This document shows positions 63,306 to 64,000 of a stretch of 64,000 nt of DNA, one piece after another. The position numbers and the translations under genes were made by a program. Within the stretch, counting starts at the first letter, position 1. Every line of letters starts with the position of its first letter. The notes under the pieces are model-generated. The model saw nothing but the letters and a program-made list of their open reading frames with translations. It was not told the DNA's origin and ran no database searches. This DNA is from Stromatinia cepivora (taxonomy: Eukaryota > Ascomycota > Leotiomycetes > Helotiales > Sclerotiniaceae), in NCBI GenBank assembly GCA_014898415.1, contig RCTD01000009.1, positions 1-64,000 of the forward strand, in the 5' to 3' direction.

Positions 63306-63589
63306 TTTGAAATTTCTGAATGCGAAGACAATAAAAAAGTTTATTAATTGACCAAGATATCTACAAGGAATTTGTGAAAGTCGTAAATTTATTTTGATAT
63401 TGCTGTTCAAACAAAGGAGGACTTCCTGAAGCTTGCTTCAATAGCCTGACCGTATATTGTTGGAGGCGGCCGAGGCGGGCTTTTGGCTCGAACAGGTTAC
63501 CGTAGCTATCTGAAAAATTATCGTAATCTCAAAATTATTTTTCTCGCAATCGCCAGAACTCCCAAAGTTTCAGCATCACACATAACAAA
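63306..63589. promoter_or_regulatory. Shared divergent promoter of YPT6 and NOP53
   Basis: 284 bp between the two start codons. It contains a GC-rich block at 63461-63480 (GGCGGCCGAGGCGG) that stands out from its surroundings and could be a regulatory site. No factor is assigned. Confidence 0.45.
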
Positions 63590-64000
63590 ATGCCGGTCCT
63601 TAAGCCACTTGCGGGCTCTAAAGATGCTCCTCAACAACATAAACAAACCTCAAGGAAAGGGAAGAAGGCTTGGAGAAAGAATGTCGATGTTTCAGAAGTT
63701 CAAGAAGGTTTGGAAGAAGTCAGAGATGAATTGATCGCAGGGTAAGAGAGTATTTGTACATCAATTATTTGAACATTACTAACTCAATTGTAGTGGAGTT
63801 ATCGCTGAAAAAGATTCCGCTGATCTCTTTACATTGGATACTTCTGGAGATGCCGCGATCCCAAAGAAATACTTGAAAGCCTCCAAACCACTCAAAGCAG
63901 ATGAAATCATTGCTCAACGCTCTGCTGTTCCAGCTGTGTCAATGAAAAAGCGCCCAGGACAAGGTACCACGGATGGAATTATCGAATCGAAGCGCCAAAG
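63590..64000 (+). CDS. NOP53: 60S ribosome biogenesis factor Nop53, N-terminal part (runs off window)
   Basis: A nucleolar pre-60S assembly factor that recruits the exosome cofactor Mtr4 for ITS2 processing. Exon 1 is 63590-63741 and exon 2 begins at 63794; the 52-bp intron has GTAAGA...CTAAC-like...TAG and keeps frame. The protein starts MPVLKPLAGSKDAPQQHKQT and contains the family hallmark RKGKKAWRKNVDVSEVQEGL (about 23-42), followed by IAGGVIAEKDSADLFTLDT. The C-terminal part is outside the window. The short N terminus before the hallmark is usual for the family. Confidence 0.87.

Overview
The window is nuclear DNA of a filamentous ascomycete. Short GT-AG introns of about 46-131 bp with CTAAC/TACTAAC-like branch sites, a fungal-type sulfite reductase beta subunit, KEI1 and an Mtr-type amino-acid permease all point to Pezizomycotina. 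The protein flavour suggests a leotiomycete such as Sclerotiniaceae or a relative; that placement is recollection-based and was not tested.

The window has two compartments. From 1 to about 38,720 it is an extremely AT-rich desert of LTR retrotransposons degraded by C-to-T/G-to-A change of the repeat-induced point mutation (RIP) type. Several elements can still be delimited by LTR ends and target-site duplications. (1) A Ty3/Gypsy element at 2,654-9,682 lies on the minus strand inside a plus-strand copy of its own family, with TSD TAAAC. (2) A Ty1/Copia tandem occupies 12,425-20,736, with three 166-bp LTRs and one and a half bodies. (3) An 11.2-kb Gypsy element at 25,159-36,378 has 292-bp LTRs and about 4.1 kb of unexplained sequence between integrase and 3' LTR. 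It sits inside a different solo LTR that has its own TSD, ATATC. A second AT island at 44,100-47,560 holds a well-preserved solo LTR, a complete 1.8-kb LTR element too short to be autonomous, and a (AAT)~76 microsatellite.

Between the two AT islands (38,720-44,100) is a small gene island. It carries an intact eight-exon class 3 lipase (584 aa) and a poorly resolved minus-strand hypothetical gene. From 47,600 onward the sequence becomes ordinary genic DNA. It starts with a broken gene for an unknown hydrophobic/glycosylated protein, then a 512-bp TIR element (MITE), and an NAD(P)-dependent epimerase-like gene with four in-frame stops in 11 codons.

The right end is a dense set of apparently functional genes: an Mtr/AAAP amino-acid permease (+), sulfite reductase beta subunit MET5 (-), the IPC-synthase subunit KEI1 (-), the Rab GTPase YPT6 (-), and the start of the 60S biogenesis factor NOP53 (+). 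They are functionally unrelated housekeeping genes in sulfur assimilation, sphingolipid synthesis at the Golgi, Golgi trafficking and ribosome assembly, with no operon-like logic. Exon-intron models were read by eye; every model listed as CDS keeps frame across all junctions, apart from the stops noted in the epimerase.
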